DNA from: Catellatospora methionotrophica
GTDB lineage: Bacteria > Actinomycetota > Actinomycetes > Mycobacteriales > Micromonosporaceae
Assembly (NCBI RefSeq): GCF_011297335.1
Contig: NZ_JAAOTJ010000011.1
Coordinates: 1-64,000, forward strand
Length of the DNA: 64,000 bases
Direction of reading: 5' to 3'
Shown: piece by piece, positions 16,167 through 24,477 of the stretch
How positions within the stretch are numbered: the first letter of the stretch is position 1
How the letters are laid out: each line of letters begins with the position of its first letter
Translations under genes and position numbers: made by a program
Notes under the pieces: model-generated
Seen by the model: the letters and a program-made list of their open reading frames with translations, nothing else
Databases searched by the model: none
Told to the model about the DNA's origin: nothing

Positions 16167-16832
16167 GTGACCGCCACCCGGCCCGACCCCGCCGGTGAGA
16201 GCTTCGCCGACCTGCTCGGCGGGCGACGTGCCGCGATCGACGCCACGCTGGGCCCGCTGGCCTTCGGCGTCGCCTTCGTGGCCGGCGGCGAGTCGATCGA
16301 GTGGGGCGTGGGGGCGGCCGTAGCGGTCACCGCGCTGATCGGCGTGTGGCGGGTGCTGCGCGGCGACAAGCTGCGGGCGGTGCTGGTCGGCCTGCTGGGC
16401 GTGGTCGTCGCCGCACTGATCGCGCTGCACACGAACCGGCCGGAGGACTTCTTCTTCATCCGCATCGCCACCAACGCCGCCAGCGCGCTGGCCTGGGCGG
16501 TCAGCATCGTGCTGCGCTGGCCGCTGCTCGGGGTGGTCGTGGGCACCGTGCTCGGCCAGCGCGGCTCGTGGCGGCGCGACCCGGCGCTGCTGCGGGCGTA
16601 CAGCCGGGCGAGCTGGATCTGGGTGCTGCAGTACGTGCTGCGGCTGGCGGTGTGGCTGCCCCTGTACTGGATGGGCCAGGCCAAGGCGCTGGCGTTCAGC
16701 ACGGTCGCGCTCACCTGGCCGGTCGTCGCCGCCTGCCTGGCCGTCAGCTGGTACGTGATGCGCAGGTCACTGCCCGATGGCCACCCCGGCCTGCGCCACC
16801 CGCAGCTCGACGGCACGCGGGTGAAGGTCTAG
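16167..16832 (+). CDS. DUF3159 family membrane protein
   Basis: 221-residue integral membrane protein of the actinobacterial DUF3159 family. After the N-terminal SFADLLGGRRAAIDATLGPLAFG there are about five hydrophobic helices, and a conserved middle block HTNRPEDFFFIRIATNAASALAW. Function unknown. The GTG at 16167 follows GGAG by 6 nt. It diverges from the M20 peptidase gene, and its stop codon forms part of the -10 of the next gene. Confidence 0.82.
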   Translation: MTATRPDPAGESFADLLGGRRAAIDATLGPLAFGVAFVAGGESIEWGVGAAVAVTALIGVWRVLRGDKLRAVLVGLLGVVVAALIALHTNRPEDFFFIRIATNAASALAWAVSIVLRWPLLGVVVGTVLGQRGSWRRDPALLRAYSRASWIWVLQYVLRLAVWLPLYWMGQAKALAFSTVALTWPVVAACLAVSWYVMRRSLPDGHPGLRHPQLDGTRVKV

Positions 16833-16835
16833 CCT
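16830..16835 (+). promoter_or_regulatory. Leaderless -10 built on the DUF3159 stop codon
   Basis: TAGCCT begins with the TAG stop at 16830-16832, then 6 nt, then the GTG at 16842 of the acetyltransferase. Same design as the UppP/phosphatase junction. Confidence 0.45.
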
Positions 16836-16841
16836 GCCCCG

Positions 16842-17576
16842 GTGAGCCTGACCGTGGAGCCCCTGCACGCCCGCCCCCGGCCGCAGGAGCAGCTCGACCG
16901 GCTGTTCGCGGGCGGCTGGCCGGAGTTCATCTTCCACGACCAGGAGACCGCGCGGCACATCGGACGCGTCCGCGCGCTGTTCGCCGACCTGGAGCTGGTG
17001 CTGCTCGACGGCGACGAGCCGGTCGCGGCGGGCTGGGCCGTGCCGCTGTGCTGGAACGGCGAGGTGCCCGACCTGCCCACCGGGTACAACGACAGCCTCG
17101 CCCGTGCCCTGGCCGCTCAGGACGCGGGATCCACGCCGGACACGCACGCCGTGCTCGCCGCGCAGGTGCACCCCGACCGGCAGGGCGGCGGACTGGCCGC
17201 GCAGCTGCTCACCGCGCTGTGCGAGGACGCCGCGCGGCGCGGCCGGGGCCGGGTGATCTGTCCCGTCCGGCCGACGCACAAGTCCCGCTACCCGCTCACC
17301 CCGATCGAGCGCTACCAGGCGTGGACCCGCCCCGACGGCCTGCCGCGGGACCCGTGGCTGCGCACCCACGTCCGGATGGGCGCGCGGGTGCTGGCCGCCG
17401 CGCCGCGCTCGCAGGTCATCAGCGGGGCGGTCGCCGACTGGGAGAGCTGGACCGGCCTGGCGCTGCCCGACTCCGGCGACTACGTGATCCCGGACGGGCT
17501 GAGCACGCTGCGCGTGGACCGCGCGGCGGACACCGGCGTGTACGCCGAACCCAACGTCTGGGTCCGCCACCGCTGA
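16842..17576 (+). CDS. GNAT-like N-acetyltransferase
   Basis: 244-residue protein with a GNAT-type core: HAVLAAQVHPDRQGGGLAAQLLTAL carries the acetyl-CoA loop QGGGLA, preceded by an AGWAVPLCW strand. The C-terminal half is family-specific (HKSRYPLTPIERYQAWTRPDGLPRDPWLRTH). Substrate unknown. The start is GTG at 16842, 9 nt past the DUF3159 stop, with no ribosome-binding site and a leaderless -10 upstream. Confidence 0.7.
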   Translation: MSLTVEPLHARPRPQEQLDRLFAGGWPEFIFHDQETARHIGRVRALFADLELVLLDGDEPVAAGWAVPLCWNGEVPDLPTGYNDSLARALAAQDAGSTPDTHAVLAAQVHPDRQGGGLAAQLLTALCEDAARRGRGRVICPVRPTHKSRYPLTPIERYQAWTRPDGLPRDPWLRTHVRMGARVLAAAPRSQVISGAVADWESWTGLALPDSGDYVIPDGLSTLRVDRAADTGVYAEPNVWVRHR

Positions 17577-17600
17577 CTCCGGCTACGTTGCGCCACGGCT

Positions 17601-17660
17601 CGATAACACAAAGTTCATATACTAGCCATACGGATGTATGCGCAGTACTGCATACAGTGG
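17601..17660. promoter_or_regulatory. AT-rich patch with a palindrome, no gene assigned
   Basis: This stretch is conspicuously AT-rich for the region. It holds TATACT (17618-17623) and the dyad GTATGC-N8-GCATAC (17636-17655). No convincing ORF follows; the next gene (17819-18535) reads toward it. It looks like an orphaned promoter/operator or the relic of a removed gene. The remaining 17661-17818 shows nothing I can name. Confidence 0.35.
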
Positions 17661-17818
17661 TTCACTGGGCTTTGTGGACGGCGAGCCGACCACGCCGGTC
17701 GCCCGATCCGCCGTCGGCAGTCACACCGGACGGCGGCCCCGGCCCGGCCCGCACGTTGCGCAACGCGCTGGTCGGCTCGACGTTCCACGAACTCCCGCCG
17801 ACCCGGCCGCGCCCGTGG

Positions 17819-18535
17819 TCAGTTCTCGCTGAGCCGGACCCCGCGACGGCTGAGGAACGCCAGCGAGCGCTCCAGCTTGTCCCGGTCCTCGGCGACGATC
17901 AGGTCCCCGGTCTCCCGGCCGTACGGGTCGAAGAAGCCGTCCTCGGCCAGCCGGTGCAGGAAGCCCTCCTGCTCGCGCTGCAGCACCGGGTCGGGTTCGG
18001 GCTGCCGGGGCGGGCGGGCGTACGCGGCGCGGTCCCGGTCGGCGTGACGCCGCTGGGCCGGGGCGGACCGGTGCCGTTCGACGAACGACGCGAAGTCCTG
18101 GATCTCCCGCACCGCCGCGGCGACGCCGGTGAGCGCCGCGTCGCCGTAGCGGTCCCACGGCGACACGGCGGCGTCGTGGGTCAGCGTCAGGTCCAGCACG
18201 CCGTCCAGCGCCATCGTGGCGATGCGCAGCGGGTTGGCCCAGACGATCCGGTTCGCGGACTCGTCGTAGCGCTGCCACGCCAGGTCGCGCAGGCTCTCGT
18301 GATCGACGTCGCCGTCGGGGGCGTCCCAGGTCCGCTCGCTGATGCGCAGCAGGGTCAGCGCGTCGTCGCGGAACCGCGTGTCGGAGCGCGCGGCTTCGGC
18401 GAGCATGCCGACCTCGTACACATGGGTCAGGGCCCGGACGGCTTCGATGAGTTCCGAGGATGTGGGCGCGTCACCCAGGTCGAGGGCGAGTCGGAGGAAG
18501 GCTCGGTCGGGTGCGGCAGCCTTGGGACGGGGCAT
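17819..18535 (-). CDS. Hypothetical protein
   Basis: 238-residue soluble protein I do not recognise. N-terminal part is helical (LDLGDAPTSSELIEAVRALTHVYEVG). The middle contains a Trp-rich segment (RIVWANPLRIATMALDGVLDL), and the C-terminus is an Arg/Pro-rich linker plus a final helix (KLERSLAFLSRRGVRLSEN). I chose the second ATG (18535) because AAGG sits 6 nt upstream; the ATG at 18550 is possible. Codon usage is typical of the genome. Confidence 0.6.
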   Translation of the reverse strand: MPRPKAAAPDRAFLRLALDLGDAPTSSELIEAVRALTHVYEVGMLAEAARSDTRFRDDALTLLRISERTWDAPDGDVDHESLRDLAWQRYDESANRIVWANPLRIATMALDGVLDLTLTHDAAVSPWDRYGDAALTGVAAAVREIQDFASFVERHRSAPAQRRHADRDRAAYARPPRQPEPDPVLQREQEGFLHRLAEDGFFDPYGRETGDLIVAEDRDKLERSLAFLSRRGVRLSEN

Positions 18536-18792
18536 GTGACGCCTTGCCATGGGTGATCATCTGCGTCCTGGCAGTATCCAGCATGGATCACCGGTAGCAC
18601 CAGGAAACAATGTGGACCGCATCCGTACAGCTCCGCCATAGGGCGCTGACATGGGAAGACGTCAACCGGGCAGACCCGGCTGCGGGGCGGCCGGCGCCGC
18701 TCCGGCGGCCCGGGGAGCAACGGCCCGCGACCACGCCCTCTTTTCTGCCGGTTCGCACCGGTCGGCGGCCGGACCGGCGCGACGATGGGACG

Positions 18793-19821
18793 GTGACCGG
18801 CTGGGTGCTGCACGTCGACCTGGACCAGTTCGTCGCCGCGGTCGAGGTGCTGCGCCGCCCCGAGCTGCGGGGGCGGCCGGTGGTCGTCGGCGGCGACGGC
18901 GATCCGGGCAAGCGCGGCGTGGTCAGCACCGCCTCGTACGAGGCCCGCGCGTTCGGCGTGCACTCGGGCCAGCCGCTGCGCGTCGCCGCCCGCAAGTGCC
19001 CGGACGCGGTGTTCCTGCCCGTCGACGCCCCCGCGTACGAGACGGCGTCGGCGCTGGTGATGGCGGCCCTGCGGGACAGCGGCGCGGTGGTCGAGGTGCT
19101 CGGCTGGGACGAGGCGTTCCTCGCCCTGGACACCGTCGACCCCGAGGCCGCAGCGCGGGACCTGCAGCGGCGCGTGCGGGAGGCGACCAGCCTCGACTCC
19201 AGCGTCGGCATCGGCGACAACCGGCTGCGCGCCAAGCTCGCCACCGGGTTCGGCAAACCCGCCGGGGTGTTCCGGCTGACCCAGGCGAACTGGGACGAGG
19301 TGATGGGCGAACGCCCCACCGACGCGCTCTGGGGCGTCGGCGCGAAGACAGCCAAGCGGCTGGCCGTGCTCGGCCTTCGCATCGTGGCTGAGCTGGCCGC
19401 CGCCGATCCGCAGGTGCTGGCTGCCGCGTTCGGCCCGGCCACCGGCCCGTGGCTGGTCCGGCTCGCGCACGGCGAGGACGACACCCCGGTGACGGGTGCG
19501 CCCTACGTGGCGCGGTCGCTGAGCAAGGAGACGACGTTCCAGACCGACCTGGCCGACTGGGCCGACGTACGCCGGGAGGTGCTGGTGCTGGCCGCGCGGG
19601 TCGCGGACACCGTGGCTGAGCAGGAGCGACCGGTGGGACGCGTGGTGGTGAAGATCCGCTACGTCCCGTTCACCACCCGCACCCACGGCCACACCCTCGA
19701 CGTCCCCACCACCGACCCGGCCGCCATCGAGCGCGCCGCCCTGGCCGCCCTCGACGCCTTCCCCACCGACCGCGAGGTGCGCCTCCTCGGCGTCCGAGCC
19801 GAGTTCACCCCACCACCCTGA
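18793..19821 (+). CDS. DinB2-like Y-family DNA polymerase IV
   Basis: 342-residue translesion polymerase. Metal ligands are D9 in HVDLDQF and D106/E107 in GWDEAFL. The helix-hairpin-helix (ALWGVGAKTAKRLAVLGL) and little-finger regions follow. The N-terminus matches mycobacterial DinB2 (VLHVDLDQF) rather than DinB1. The position equivalent to the steric gate (F13 in E. coli DinB, L14 in M. smegmatis DinB2) is Val14, a small side chain, suggesting weak exclusion of ribonucleotides. No C-terminal clamp-binding QxxLxLF-type motif is visible; it ends GVRAEFTPPP. GTG at 18793 chosen because it aligns with the family start. Confidence 0.88.
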   Translation: MTGWVLHVDLDQFVAAVEVLRRPELRGRPVVVGGDGDPGKRGVVSTASYEARAFGVHSGQPLRVAARKCPDAVFLPVDAPAYETASALVMAALRDSGAVVEVLGWDEAFLALDTVDPEAAARDLQRRVREATSLDSSVGIGDNRLRAKLATGFGKPAGVFRLTQANWDEVMGERPTDALWGVGAKTAKRLAVLGLRIVAELAAADPQVLAAAFGPATGPWLVRLAHGEDDTPVTGAPYVARSLSKETTFQTDLADWADVRREVLVLAARVADTVAEQERPVGRVVVKIRYVPFTTRTHGHTLDVPTTDPAAIERAALAALDAFPTDREVRLLGVRAEFTPPP

Positions 19822-19858
19822 CCGCGCCTCCACCCTCCCACGCCACCACCCTCCACCA

Positions 19859-19923
19859 ATAGACGTTGGCCTATCCAGATGAAAAAACGGTGATCACTTT
19901 CATCCAGATAGGCCAGCGTCTAT
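19859..19923. repeat. Hairpin repeat, family A copy 2
   Basis: Arms 19859-19884 and 19898-19923 around a 13-nt loop, between the convergent polymerase and small-protein genes. The outer core is ATAGACGTTGGCCTAT on the left against the standard ATAGGCCAGCGTCTAT on the right (one G-U wobble). The inner stem is CCAGATGAAA against TTTCATCCAG, with a 2-nt internal mismatch. Followed by AAAAAC. Confidence 0.85.
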
Positions 19924-19991
19924 CAAAAACGGGAGCGGCGAGCCGCCGTCGACCGGTTACGGGGGTCCAGCTGGGGGCCCTGAGCGCCGGG

Positions 19992-20177
19992 TTACTCGGC
20001 GGCTTCCTCCGAGGTGCGGCGTTCGGCGTAGAGGTCGGGGCCCTTCGCGGCGCGCAGGGTGCGGATGTCCGACTCGGCCAGGATCGCCTCCGCCTGGGCG
20101 TGGGGGTCGTCGCTGCCGACGGCCAGCTCCTCGGGCAGCAGCTTCTCGGCACGTGAGGTGGTGCGGTCCTCGTCCAT
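19992..20177 (-). CDS. Small acidic hypothetical protein
   Basis: 61 residues, charged and without hydrophobic segments. The block LLPEELAVGSDDPHAQAEAILAESD resembles a short, uncharacterised actinobacterial protein in which LLPEE.AVGSDDP.AQA is conserved. No function can be given. ATG at 20177; it precedes the nucleoside hydrolase gene, which ends just upstream of it on the same strand. Confidence 0.65.
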   Translation of the reverse strand: MDEDRTTSRAEKLLPEELAVGSDDPHAQAEAILAESDIRTLRAAKGPDLYAERRTSEEAAE

Positions 20178-20206
20178 GCCTGACGGCTACCTCGCCCGGG
20201 CGTCGC

Positions 20207-21136
20207 CTAAACCTCGCGGTCGAGGCTGGTCACCCGGTCGAGCAGGGCGTTCACGACGGCGCGGGTGTCGGCGTCGACGACCACGTCGACCGTCGGCCCG
20301 TCGGCGGGGTCGAGGTCGACGACGGTGTTGCCGCGGCTGGGACCGTACCCCGCGTCCACGTGGATCCGCGCGGGCTGCGTCGTGACCAGTTCGGGGTGCA
20401 GCACCGTCAGCACCGCGACCGCGTCGTGCACGGGCGTGACCGCGCCGAGGCCGTGGCGGTAGCCGCCGAGCGCCCGCGCGGTGAGCGCGCCGACCCGGCC
20501 GGACCCGGCGAGCACGGCGAGGTCGGCGTCGACGAGGCCGGTGCGCCGGGTGACGTCGAGCGGCACCAGGGTCGTCGGGACGGATACGCCGGGGTCGGTC
20601 AGCACCCGGTGGGCGGCCTCGGGGTCGAACCACACGTTGAACTCGGCGGCCGGGGTCATGTTGCCCGCGCCGATCGACCCACCCATCACGACGAGCCGGT
20701 CGAGCCGCGCCGCGAGCTGCGGATACATCGCGTAGAACAGGGCCACGTTGGTCATCGGGCCGACCGCGAACAGGGTCAGCGGCTCGGTGGAGGCGGCCAC
20801 GGTCGCGGCCAGGAACGCGGCGGCGGGCCGGGGGTCGGCGGCACCGGGCGCCTCGGGGAGCACGACGCCGCCGAGCCCGCCGTCGCCGTGGGCGCCCTTC
20901 TTGGCGCTGACGGGTACGCGTACCAGCGAGCGGCCCGCACCGGCGGCGACCGGGACGTCGCCGCGCCCGGCCAGGGCGAGCACGGATCTGGCGTTGCGGG
21001 TGGTCAGCTCGATGCCGACGTTGCCGCCGACGGTGGTGACGCCGCGCAGGTCGAGTTCGGGGCTGGCGCAGATGGTGAGCAGGGCCATCATGTCGTCGAT
21101 CCCCGGATCACAGTCGATCATCACAGCGCGCGCCAT
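20207..21136 (-). CDS. Inosine-uridine preferring nucleoside hydrolase
   Basis: 309-residue Ca2+-dependent N-ribohydrolase that splits ribonucleosides to base and ribose for purine/pyrimidine salvage. The DxDxGxDD signature is present (MIDCDPGIDDMMAL), as are GVTTVGGNVG, the VGPMTNVA and VVMGGSIGAGNMTPAAEFNVWFDPEAA blocks and the late VHDAVAV acid. The ATG at 21136 gives the normal family N-terminus; six codons upstream is another possible start. It diverges from the large membrane-protein gene. Confidence 0.92.
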   Translation of the reverse strand: MARAVMIDCDPGIDDMMALLTICASPELDLRGVTTVGGNVGIELTTRNARSVLALAGRGDVPVAAGAGRSLVRVPVSAKKGAHGDGGLGGVVLPEAPGAADPRPAAAFLAATVAASTEPLTLFAVGPMTNVALFYAMYPQLAARLDRLVVMGGSIGAGNMTPAAEFNVWFDPEAAHRVLTDPGVSVPTTLVPLDVTRRTGLVDADLAVLAGSGRVGALTARALGGYRHGLGAVTPVHDAVAVLTVLHPELVTTQPARIHVDAGYGPSRGNTVVDLDPADGPTVDVVVDADTRAVVNALLDRVTSLDREV

Positions 21137-21247
21137 GCCGTCATCCTGCCCCATCGGGCGATCAGGCGCGGTCCTGTCGCGCTAGCGACGGCCGGTATGC
21201 CGATTCGGACGGTTGCCAGAGGCGTTGCGCGGCAACAGAGTTTCCCC

Positions 21248-23593
21248 GTGCCCGTACCCCGCTATGACGCCGCGCCGGTGGACCGCCCGTCCGGCCTGAT
21301 CCCGCCCCCTGTCGACCTGTCCGGGGTGACCGAACTGCGCCTGCACGGCGTCGGCGGCACCACCGCGGAGGACCTGCTCGGCGACCTCGCCCCGCAGCAG
21401 GTCTCCGGTGACCGCATCGCCGGTTTCTACCGCACCGCCGACCTGCCCGCCCGCCACGTCGAGGCGTACTCGTGGGGCGGGCTGACCTCCCGCAGCGGCT
21501 CGCGGGTGCTGTGGCTGCTGCTGCTCCCGTTCGCGATGGCGAACCTGGCCGGGTGGATGTGCACGCCGAAGACCCACGGCTCGGGCTGGCGGTTCCGGCT
21601 GCACCGCACCTTCGTCCGCTGGGCGTCGCTCGGCCTCACCGTGAACGTCGTGCTGATCATGGCGATGGGCACCATGGAGCTGCTGGCCTACCAGTGCGGC
21701 GGGCGCGACGACTGCGCCGGGGACAACTGGCTGCTGAGCTGGCTGCGCAGCCCGCTGCTGGCCGAGTACGCCGGGCGGCGGGTGCTGATCGGCGCACTGG
21801 TGCCGGTGCTGTTCGTGGCGTTCCTGGCGGTGCTGACCGTGCGCAGCATCAACCGCTACGAGGAGGTGGACCCGCCGTACCAGGTGGGCCACAAGCCGCC
21901 CCGGGCCGCGACCAGCGCCGCCCAGCCGCGGCTGACGCTGGCCGACCGCACCTTCTGGGACGGCCGCCGCAGCGCGTTCGACCTGGGCTGCGCGCACGTC
22001 GCCGCGGCGCTGGCGTTCATCGCGCTGACGCTGGGCTTCGCCGGCCACGGCATGTTCTACGACGCTGACCTTCCGCCGATGGAGACCAGGTGGGCGCTGT
22101 ACGCCACGATCGTCCTCGGCGGCGCGGCCGTGCTCGGCGCGCTGGTGGTGACCGCGCTGGACGAGTGCCGCCGGTGGGCGGCCGGACTGCTGATCGCCCT
22201 GGCGGTCGGCGCGCTGCTCGCCGCAGCGGTGTTCCTGCTGGCCCAGCCCGAGATGGGGCGGAACTGGGGTTACCTGCCGAACATGCGGTACACCAGCAAC
22301 GCCGCCTTCGGCGCGATCTTCGGCGCGCTCGGGCTGACCCTGGTGTCCACGCTGCTCGGCGGGTGGAAGCGGGGCATCTTCTTCATCTTCGGGCCGTTCG
22401 TGGTGCTCGCGGTCAGTATCGCGCTGCTCAACGCGGTGATGCTGGGCGCGATGCTGCGCATCACCGACCTGTTCGGCGAGGTGAACTCGCTGTCGCTGGT
22501 GCCGGTGTTCCCGGCCGCGCCCGGCGAGCTGTACGTCTACCCGATCATCACCACGCTGCACCAGTACCTGACCCTGGTCCCGCTGGCGCTGATCGTGCTG
22601 TTCGGGATCTTCGAGCTGATCGCGTACTGGCGCGCGGGTGCGAGCCGCAAGGCCCGTGAGCAGGCCGAGAAGTTCTACGCCGTCGACCGCTACCCGCAGC
22701 CCGACGGTGAGCCCGACTGGTACGACAACGCGTCCGGGCAGCGGCGCTGGATCGCCGGCGTGGTGCGAGCCCGCAAGCTCGCGCAGATACCGCGTCACAT
22801 CGACCGGCTGCTGACCGCGATGGCGGTCACCGGTGTGGTCCTGCTGATCGCGATCCAGATCCGCTACTGGGTGTTCCACCAGCTCCCCTGGGGCACCCAG
22901 TGGACGGTCACCGCGGGCAGCTACCTCACCGCGGCGCTGCCGATCCTGGTCGTACTGCTGCTGCGGCGCGGCTGGACGAACCTGGCCAGCCGCCGCCGCA
23001 TCGGCGTGATCTGGGACGTGTGCACGTTCTGGCCGCGCGCGTTCCACCCGCTCGCACCGCCGTCGTACGCCGAGCGGGCCGTGCCCGAGGTGCAGCGGCG
23101 GCTGTGGCGGCTGCACAGCAACGGCGGCAAGACCGTCGTCGCCGCGCACAGCCAGGGCAGCGTCATCGCCGCAGCGGCCCTGCTGCAACGCGACAACCTG
23201 CCCGCCGACGGCCGCTTCGCGCTGGTCACCTTCGGCTCGCCGCTGCGCACCCTGTACGGGTGGGCGTTCCCGGCGTACTTCACCGACACGGTGCTGCGCT
23301 CGCTGGAGTCGCGGGTGCACGCGTGGCGCAACTTCTACTACGACACCGACTTCATCGGCGGCGCGGCACTGGCCACCGAGCCGGCACAGGACGTGGACGT
23401 CCTGCTACCCGATCCGGAGACCTGCTGGTACATCTACGGCCAGCCGCTGCCGCTGGCCCGGCGGCACACCGGCTACTGGGACGACCCGGCGGTGTGGCGG
23501 CAGGTCGACGAGCTGTCCGCCGCTCTGTCCGCCGGCCCGAAGGTGCCCGTGCAGCCCGGCCCGCCGATGACCGCCTCCGAGGTGGGGCTGTAG
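21248..23593 (+). CDS. Large polytopic membrane protein with a hydrolase-like nucleophile elbow
   Basis: About 781 residues from GTG 21248 (ATG 21197 would add 17). The cytosolic N-terminus holds TELRLHGVGGTTAEDLLGD, which resembles an alpha/beta-hydrolase oxyanion strand. About ten hydrophobic helices follow in three groups. The C-terminal soluble domain contains KTVVAAHSQGSVIAAAALL, a G/A-x-S-x-G elbow with Ser in AHSQGS, then a FGSPLRTLYGWAFPAYF block as in lipases. A split hydrolase with membrane helices between its first strand and its nucleophile is my reading; the His/Asp partners are not assigned. No operon partners. Confidence 0.65.
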   Translation: MPVPRYDAAPVDRPSGLIPPPVDLSGVTELRLHGVGGTTAEDLLGDLAPQQVSGDRIAGFYRTADLPARHVEAYSWGGLTSRSGSRVLWLLLLPFAMANLAGWMCTPKTHGSGWRFRLHRTFVRWASLGLTVNVVLIMAMGTMELLAYQCGGRDDCAGDNWLLSWLRSPLLAEYAGRRVLIGALVPVLFVAFLAVLTVRSINRYEEVDPPYQVGHKPPRAATSAAQPRLTLADRTFWDGRRSAFDLGCAHVAAALAFIALTLGFAGHGMFYDADLPPMETRWALYATIVLGGAAVLGALVVTALDECRRWAAGLLIALAVGALLAAAVFLLAQPEMGRNWGYLPNMRYTSNAAFGAIFGALGLTLVSTLLGGWKRGIFFIFGPFVVLAVSIALLNAVMLGAMLRITDLFGEVNSLSLVPVFPAAPGELYVYPIITTLHQYLTLVPLALIVLFGIFELIAYWRAGASRKAREQAEKFYAVDRYPQPDGEPDWYDNASGQRRWIAGVVRARKLAQIPRHIDRLLTAMAVTGVVLLIAIQIRYWVFHQLPWGTQWTVTAGSYLTAALPILVVLLLRRGWTNLASRRRIGVIWDVCTFWPRAFHPLAPPSYAERAVPEVQRRLWRLHSNGGKTVVAAHSQGSVIAAAALLQRDNLPADGRFALVTFGSPLRTLYGWAFPAYFTDTVLRSLESRVHAWRNFYYDTDFIGGAALATEPAQDVDVLLPDPETCWYIYGQPLPLARRHTGYWDDPAVWRQVDELSAALSAGPKVPVQPGPPMTASEVGL

Positions 23594-23611
23594 CCCGCTG
23601 AGGTCGGTGGC

Positions 23612-23676
23612 ATGATCGCCGTTTGGGGTCGATATCTGTGGTCCAGCCACATGTCTTGACCACAAACGGCGATCAT
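23612..23676. repeat. Dispersed palindromic repeat, family B copy 1
   Basis: 65-bp imperfect inverted repeat with ends ATGATCGCCGTTTG and CAAACGGCGATCAT, between the convergent membrane-protein and cupin genes. Read on the minus strand it aligns without gaps over 63 bp with the element at 49773-49835, including TATCGACC followed by AAACGGCGATCAT. Confidence 0.85.
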
Positions 23677-23689
23677 GACGGTGCGGCGG

Positions 23690-24034
23690 TCAGCCCTGGG
23701 CTGCGCCGCCGCGCGAGCCGTAGGCGGGGCCGAAGAAGACCAGCAGGGTCAGGTCTTCGGTGACGTCGACGAAGCGGTGCTCCTCGTGCGCCGGTACGAA
23801 GACGACCGAGCCGGGGCCGACGGCGGACTCGCCGCTCGGGGTGACGATCCGGGCCCGGCCTGCGGTGACCACGTAGACCTCGTCCTCGGTGTGCGGGCTC
23901 TGGTCGTCGAGGCCGCCCGCCGGGATGCAGTAGGTGCCCACGGACAGGTCCGGCGTCTTCAGGTGCTCCACCCAGTCGTTGGCCGTGCCGACCGGCGGCG
24001 GCATCCACCGCCCGGCCCTCTCGATGATCTGCAT
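23690..24034 (-). CDS. Cupin-domain protein
   Basis: 114-residue single-domain cupin. Motif 1 reads PHTEDEVYVVTAGRARI and motif 2 PGSVVFVPAHEEHRFVDV, supplying His/Glu/His metal ligands. Such small cupins are sugar isomerases, dioxygenases or sensors; nothing here decides. The ATG at 24034 follows TAGGCT by 7 nt, a leaderless start. The track before that codon is not protein-like. Confidence 0.85.
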   Translation of the reverse strand: MQIIERAGRWMPPPVGTANDWVEHLKTPDLSVGTYCIPAGGLDDQSPHTEDEVYVVTAGRARIVTPSGESAVGPGSVVFVPAHEEHRFVDVTEDLTLLVFFGPAYGSRGGAAQG

Positions 24035-24111
24035 GGCGGCCAGCCTAACCAGGCCCACCGACCGCCGGGCCCCGCTGTGCCGCCGCCCCGCCGCCCCCGC
24101 CCCGCGCTTTG

Positions 24112-24178
24112 CATAGACGCTGGCCTATTACATCGAGTTTGATCTCGTCCCAGTCGACGTAATAGGCCAGCGTCTATG
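24112..24178. repeat. Hairpin repeat, family A copy 3
   Basis: Arms 24112-24136 and 24154-24178 with a 17-nt loop, sharing the ATAGACGCTGGCCTAT stem base. The inner stem is TACATCGA against TCGACGTA, with one A.C mismatch. Unlike copies 1 and 2 it lies upstream of the divergent cupin and SGNH genes, so it cannot simply be a terminator for convergent genes. The rest of 24035-24477 has no gene I can support apart from the promoter listed next. Confidence 0.88.
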
Positions 24179-24413
24179 AGGTTCGCGCAGCGCGGGCGAG
24201 CCCGGCGACGGCGGTGCGGATTGCAAGAAGTTGCTGCGGGTCGGGTCGACCGGTGCCGCTTGGGCGCGGTCGAGGCGTGCGCGCGAGGGTTCGCGGGCAG
24301 CGCGGTGCGGACCCTGGTGGGGTTGGCACCTGGGTAAACGGATCCAATGTAGCCATCGGTCGCGCGGTGCGCCAGAGGTTCGAAACATCTTGCAACGCTT
24401 GCGAATTGAGATC

Positions 24414-24442
24414 TTCACAACAGGCGTTTCAACTGATATCTA
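24414..24442 (+). promoter_or_regulatory. Candidate sigma70-type promoter of the SGNH hydrolase
   Basis: TTCACA (24414-24419), 17 nt, TATCTA (24437-24442), in an AT-richer stretch 36 nt before the TTG start. Confidence 0.4.
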
Positions 24443-24477
24443 TATGCGATCGCTTCGCCCCTGACCCGGAGGACGAC

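Noticed and set aside
21182-23320. 712-codon minus-strand frame
   Set aside because: Gln/Arg/His-rich shadow of the large membrane-protein gene on the plus strand; no domain.
24174-24395. Minus-strand frame of 73 codons upstream of the SGNH gene
   Set aside because: The Pro/Arg-rich product has a weak protein-like end, but third-position GC bias is poor and it runs into hairpin A copy 3. No ribosome-binding site.
24231-24464. Plus-strand frame of 77 codons before the SGNH gene
   Set aside because: Overlaps the likely promoter, low codon bias, no recognisable product.
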